DNA from: an uncultured Veillonella sp.
GTDB lineage: Bacteria; Bacillota; Negativicutes; Veillonellales; Veillonellaceae
Direction of reading: 5' to 3'
Assembly: GCA_900552715.1 (NCBI GenBank)
Contig: USAV01000028.1
Span: 1-18,547, forward strand
Length of the DNA: 18,547 nt
Below are positions 15,448 to 18,547 of this stretch, one piece after another (position 1 is the first letter of the stretch; the number at the start of each line of letters is the position of its first letter). The notes beneath the pieces are model-generated. The model saw only the letters and a program-made list of their open reading frames with translations. It was not told the DNA's origin and searched no databases. Both the position numbers and the translations under genes were made by a program.

Positions 15448-16254
15448 TTATTCGTCCACAAGGCCCAAGTCTTGTTTGTATGCATAATCTGCTTCGGCTT
15501 GTGTAATCATTCCTTGGTCTACCATTTGTTCAAGTACTAGTTTTTGACGTGCCTTAGCTCCTTTATAGTTCGTATAAGGATCTAAGTAAGATGGTGCATT
15601 AGGCAAGGCTGCGAGCATAGCGCTTTGACCTAGTGTCAATCGGCTTGGGCTTGTCCCAAAGTATCCATGAGCTGCTTCGTAGATACCGTAGTAATTGTGA
15701 CCATAATATACGGTATTTAAATACATGGTGAGAATTTCTTCCTTCGTGTAGTAATGTTCCATTTCACTCGCCAAGATTGCTTCTTCTATCTTACGGCTCA
15801 TAATGCGTTTTGATGAAAGGAACAGATTTTTTACGACTTGTTGTGTTATGGTGCTGCCGCCCTCTACAGTTTCACCAGCGATGGTATTCGTATAAAAGGC
15901 GCGAATGATACCAAGTACATCTATAGCACCATGCTTATAATATCGCTTATCCTCTATGGCGATGAGTGCATTCTTTGTATATTCTGGAATGACATCCCCC
16001 TTTACCCAATGCTCCTTAGAAACACGTTGGTTCAGGGCCGCCTCTACCTTTTCTTTAAAGGTAAATAATCGTATGATACGATCTGTACGACTAAGGGTAT
16101 CTTCACCTTGTTCTATGCGTTTTTCAACAGTTGTATGCGCGTTACTTTCACGATCTGTACCTTGAACCCTATGGTATCCATCATATATAAACACGGCCAG
16201 TATCATAACTAGCACAAATACCACTAGGTTCCGAAGGTAGCGAAACACTTTCAT
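15448..16254 (-). CDS. Monofunctional peptidoglycan glycosyltransferase (GT51)
   Basis: 268 residues from ATG 16254. A GTG three codons earlier is in frame, but AGGTG is correctly spaced only for the ATG. A single membrane anchor at about residues 8-24 is followed by an extracytoplasmic GT51 domain. Motifs: EDKRYYKHGA with catalytic Glu101, GGSTITQQ (132-139), RKIEE (154-158) and KEEILTMYLN (171-180). The protein polymerises lipid II into glycan strands. There is no transpeptidase domain, so it is MtgA-like rather than a class A penicillin-binding protein, and its length fits that class with no sign of truncation. It is a single-gene unit with its own terminator. Confidence 0.94.
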   Translation of the reverse strand: MKVFRYLRNLVVFVLVMILAVFIYDGYHRVQGTDRESNAHTTVEKRIEQGEDTLSRTDRIIRLFTFKEKVEAALNQRVSKEHWVKGDVIPEYTKNALIAIEDKRYYKHGAIDVLGIIRAFYTNTIAGETVEGGSTITQQVVKNLFLSSKRIMSRKIEEAILASEMEHYYTKEEILTMYLNTVYYGHNYYGIYEAAHGYFGTSPSRLTLGQSAMLAALPNAPSYLDPYTNYKGAKARQKLVLEQMVDQGMITQAEADYAYKQDLGLVDE

Positions 16255-16263
16255 TGCTTTCAC

Positions 16264-16558
16264 CTATTTCATAAAGGTCCGTAATATATACCCATAGACA
16301 AATTTAAAATCTATTACGTTTTACAGCACCTTATATACATATACAAACACATTGTGTATTAAATGTATTGTATCACATCAATTAAGAAGAAGATATATAT
16401 TACAAGGTCTAAATAGATGTGTATAATATAAAATACATGCCATGCTATTTTAAAAGTATATATTTAAATGTACCTTTGAATACAGATATTCACATACATC
16501 CATATACAATATAAATCTATATATGTAGATTTAATGCATATTAGGTATACTTATTAAG
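16264..16558. other. AT-rich divergent intergenic region
   Basis: This region lies between the minus-strand glycosyltransferase and the plus-strand metal-sensor gene. TATACCCATAG at 16287-16297 is identical to the left eleven bases of operator site 1 (4599-4609) but lacks the GGGGTA half. A plus-strand promoter-like pair, TTACAA (16400-16405) and TATAAT (16422-16427) with 16-base spacing, leads to no supported gene. Confidence 0.35.
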
Positions 16559-16588
16559 TTGTATTACAAACTTTACATGGAGTATAAT
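16559..16588 (+). promoter_or_regulatory. Promoter of the CsoR-family gene
   Basis: TTGTAT (16559-16564) and TATAAT (16583-16588) are spaced 18 bases, with transcription expected near 16595. No GC-tract palindrome overlaps it, so autoregulation through the 4599/10252-type site is not visible. Confidence 0.65.
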
Positions 16589-16627
16589 AATAAGGATGAT
16601 AAAAAACATGCCCATTGGAGGAGTATT

Positions 16628-16906
16628 ATGAAACAATGTATGGATTCAGAAAATCTACATCGTCGATTGCGTAAAATCCTTGGTCAAGTGCAAGCTATTG
16701 ATCGAATGATTGAAGAAGACATTCCATGCGAAGATGTGTTGAGCCAAATTAATGCAGCTAAGTCTGCACTACATAAAGTAGGTCAAGTAGTCCTTGAAGG
16801 GCATATCAACCACTGCGTACGAGATGGTATCGAACACGGTGACGTAGAAAAAACCATTAGCGACTTTACAAAGGCTGTAGAGCGCTTTGCAAACATGGGA
16901 AAATAA
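16628..16906 (+). CDS. CsoR/RcnR-family metal-sensing transcriptional repressor
   Basis: 92 residues from ATG 16628. GGAGG at 16617-16621 fixes this start; an in-frame TTG at 16559 coincides with the promoter -35 and is not a start. All-helical DUF156 fold: RRLRKILGQVQAIDRMIEED (12-31), then Cys34, then LEGHINHC with His59 and Cys63. The Cys-x(24)-His-x3-Cys set matches the copper(I) ligands of CsoR rather than the His/Cys/His/His set of the Ni/Co sensor RcnR. The residue before Cys34 is Pro, however, not the second-shell Tyr of M. tuberculosis CsoR, so the metal is uncertain. Such proteins bind GC-tract dyads as apo-proteins and release them when metal binds. No copper ATPase or chaperone gene is beside it. 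The only matching dyads seen here are at the nickel/cobalt-type transporter genes. Confidence 0.92.
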   Translation: MKQCMDSENLHRRLRKILGQVQAIDRMIEEDIPCEDVLSQINAAKSALHKVGQVVLEGHINHCVRDGIEHGDVEKTISDFTKAVERFANMGK

Positions 16907-16936
16907 AGAAGAGGCTAAACCGCCTCTTCTTTTTTT
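16906..16936 (+). terminator. Terminator of the CsoR-family gene
   Basis: AAGAAGAGGC (16906-16915) pairs with GCCTCTTCTT (16922-16931) and runs into a T-tract to 16936. It begins at the last base of the stop codon. Confidence 0.92.
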
Positions 16937-17044
16937 ACTTGAAACTACACGCTAATAGTTTTGTAAATTCGCCATATTAAAAATCAAATCAACCAAAACA
17001 TAAAACATATACAAAAATCATATACATAAAACATATAGATCAAC

Positions 17045-17075
17045 AAAAAAGGACTCTACATTCGTAGAGTCCTTT
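17045..17075 (-). terminator. Terminator of ptsH
   Basis: AAAGGACTCTAC (17048-17059) pairs with GTAGAGTCCTTT (17064-17075) over a 4-base loop, followed on the minus strand by six T. It lies 17 bases after the ptsH stop. Confidence 0.92.
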
Positions 17076-17091
17076 GTATTACCACATTGTA

Positions 17092-17352
17092 TTAGTCGTG
17101 GTTAGTTGTTAAGAATTCGCTTAATGCAGCAAGTGCATCGTCTTCGTCAGCACCGTCAGCTGTCAATGTAACGGATGTACCTTTTGTAGCGCCCAAAGTC
17201 AATACAGTTAAGATGGATTTAGCATCAGCTGTTTTGCCGTTAGCAGCGATTGTCAATTTGGAAGCATATTTAGCAGCCAATTGTGTGAAAGCTGTAGCAG
17301 GACGAGCATGTAAACCAGATTCGTTAGTAATTTCTACTGTTAATTCTTTCAT
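17092..17352 (-). CDS. ptsH: Phosphocarrier protein HPr
   Basis: 86 residues, standard HPr size. It carries phosphate from enzyme I to the sugar-specific PTS components in the cytoplasm. GLHARPA places the phospho-accepting His at residue 15, and AKSILTVL places the regulatory Ser at residue 46, the site used by HPr kinase in Firmicutes-type catabolite control. The ATG at 17352 has AGAGGT upstream. It lies downstream of ptsI, separated by 118 bases containing a candidate promoter and hairpins, so it may be transcribed both with ptsI and alone. Confidence 0.98.
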   Translation of the reverse strand: MKELTVEITNESGLHARPATAFTQLAAKYASKLTIAANGKTADAKSILTVLTLGATKGTSVTLTADGADEDDALAALSEFLTTNHD

Positions 17353-17371
17353 GATAACCTCTTTCTATCTT

Positions 17372-17450
17372 GATAGGCTGTGCCTATCCCATACGTTCTA
17401 ATAGATATATTGTATCAATTTCAAGCCTTTCAATTCAAGTATATTGAAAG
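17372..17450 (-). promoter_or_regulatory. ptsI-ptsH gap: internal promoter and two hairpins
   Basis: On the minus strand TTGAAT (17438-17433) and TACAAT (17414-17409) are spaced 18 bases. CTTTCAAT/ATTGAAAG (17427-17434 with 17443-17450) is a perfect inverted repeat over this -35. GATAGGC-tgt-GCCTATC (17372-17388) forms a tight 7-bp hairpin in the ptsH leader just before the ribosome binding site. None has a T-tract. Confidence 0.45.
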
Positions 17451-17470
17451 TTATTTGCTATACAACAGAA

Positions 17471-18547
17471 TTATAGTAAGCCTTTTTCAGCTAGTACAGA
17501 TTTAGCATAGTCTGTAATTTCTTCTGCTGTATCCATGGAAAGTGCTTTATTAGCCACATCTTCACATTCTGCTTTAGAAACAGAGCGCAAAATTTTCTTA
17601 ATAAGTGGTATAGAGGATGCTGTCATGGAGAATTCATCAAGGCCAAGACCCAATAAAATCATTGTAGCTACAGGGTCACTAGCAAGTTCACCGCACATGC
17701 CAGTAAACTTACCTTGTTCATGGCTCGCATCGATAACATGCTTAATAAGACGTAATACGCCTGGATGCAATGGTTGATATAGAGAACCAATGGATTCATT
17801 CATACGGTCTACAGCCAAAGTATATTGGCATAAATCGTTTGTACCGATACTGAAGAAGTCTACATACTTAGCAAGGATTGGAGAAATAACAGCTGCCGCT
17901 GGTACTTCAATCATGATACCAACCTTAATATCCTTATTGAACTCTTTGCCTTCTGCAGTAAGCTCTTCCTTGCATTCATCAAGCATAGCATTCGCTTGTT
18001 TTACTTCTTCTACAGAAGCAATCATAGGATACATGATGTGAATATCACCAAAGGCACTAGCACGCAACAAGGCACGCAATTGCACTTTGAAGATATCAGG
18101 ACGATTTAAGGAAATACGAATAGCACGATAGCCCAGGAATGGATTCATTTCGCTAGGCAAATCAAGGCATTTTAATTCTTTGTCACCACCAATATCCATG
18201 GTACGGATGATAACTGGTTTGCCCTTCATATCTTGGGCAACCTTTTTATATTCTTCAAATTGTACATCTTCTGCTGGTAATTCGTCATTTTCCATGTACA
18301 AGAACTCTGTACGGTATAAGCCGATACCTTGTGCCCCCATTGTAAGAGCATGTTTAGCATCTTTCGACTTACCGATGTTACCAAATAATTCGACATGATG
18401 ACCGTCAGTTGTTTTGGCTTCAAGATTAGCAGATTCACGCAAGCGTTTTAATTCCTCTTGATATGCAGTAGCTTGATTTGTATATTCAGCCCAATCCGCA
18501 TCAGATGGATTTGTTTCCACAATACCATCTGTACCAAGTACAACAGC
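17471..18547 (-). CDS. ptsI: PEP-protein phosphotransferase (PTS enzyme I), N-terminus outside window
   Basis: The frame stays open to the right window edge, giving 358 visible residues of the usual 570 or so; a GTG at 18520 is an internal codon, not the start. The visible part is the end of the phosphohistidine domain region (GTDGIVETNPS) and the whole PEP-binding barrel: GIGLYRTEFLYM, IIRTMDIGGDKEL, NPFLGYRAIRI, VDFFSIGTNDLCQYTLAVDR, and TGMCGELASDP with the catalytic Cys at about 17693-17695. The active-site His lies in the missing part. The enzyme takes phosphate from PEP and passes it to HPr, encoded just downstream. Confidence 0.97.
   Translation of the reverse strand, partial: AVVLGTDGIVETNPSDADWAEYTNQATAYQEELKRLRESANLEAKTTDGHHVELFGNIGKSKDAKHALTMGAQGIGLYRTEFLYMENDELPAEDVQFEEYKKVAQDMKGKPVIIRTMDIGGDKELKCLDLPSEMNPFLGYRAIRISLNRPDIFKVQLRALLRASAFGDIHIMYPMIASVEEVKQANAMLDECKEELTAEGKEFNKDIKVGIMIEVPAAAVISPILAKYVDFFSIGTNDLCQYTLAVDRMNESIGSLYQPLHPGVLRLIKHVIDASHEQGKFTGMCGELASDPVATMILLGLGLDEFSMTASSIPLIKKILRSVSKAECEDVANKALSMDTAEEITDYAKSVLAEKGLL

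Noticed and set aside
16437..16515. Small ORF of about 25 codons starting ATGCCATGC
   Set aside because: No ribosome binding site, AT-rich codons and no similarity recognised.
16559..16627. Longer N-terminus for the metal-sensor protein from TTG 16559
   Set aside because: The TTG is the -35 hexamer of a good promoter, and GGAGG is correctly spaced only for ATG 16628, where family similarity begins.
1..18547. CRISPR array, tRNA, insertion sequence or phage genes
   Set aside because: No regularly spaced direct repeats, transposase or integrase frame, or tRNA-like cloverleaf was found on reading both strands.

Overview
The window looks like an AT-rich chromosome segment from an anaerobic member of the Firmicutes/Negativicutes. 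A Veillonella-like organism is my best guess, based on protein flavour, AGGAGG-type ribosome binding sites and B12-linked regulation; no rRNA or marker gene proves it. I see no insertion sequence, phage gene, tRNA or CRISPR array. The window cuts a gene at each end.

Layout. Positions 1-1628 (minus) hold most of a PLD-nuclease/superfamily II helicase whose C-terminus lies outside. Positions 1942-2877 (plus) hold a lone membrane-anchored helical protein resembling DUF3829. Positions 2984-10270 form a metal/peptide-type ABC import region on the minus strand. A cobalamin riboswitch with its terminator (about 10192 down to 9973) precedes permease-permease-binding protein-ATPase-ATPase (9871 down to 4779). 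After a terminator comes a second, paralogous binding-protein gene with its own promoter. Positions 10597-11928 encode a PotE-type putrescine/ornithine antiporter. Positions 12547-15185 are argG-argH, transcribed from a promoter covered by two ARG-box-like sites. Positions 15448-16254 encode a monofunctional peptidoglycan glycosyltransferase. Positions 16628-16906 (plus) encode a CsoR/RcnR-family metal-sensing repressor. Positions 17092-18547 hold ptsI (cut at the window edge) followed by ptsH, the reverse of the usual order.

How the parts may work together. The riboswitch ties the five-gene transporter to B12 status, so cobalt, or a nickel/cobalt chelate, is a more likely substrate than peptides. 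Near-identical GC-tract palindromes (ATACCCC..GGGGTAT type) occur in only two places: beside the promoter of the riboswitch operon, and in the promoter region of the stand-alone second binding-protein gene. Such dyads resemble CsoR/RcnR-family operators, and a gene of that family lies about 6 kb away in the same window. My main hypothesis is a dual-controlled (B12 RNA plus metal sensor) transporter with two alternative binding proteins. A second theme is arginine/ornithine: argGH and potE both carry ARG-box-like sequences upstream.
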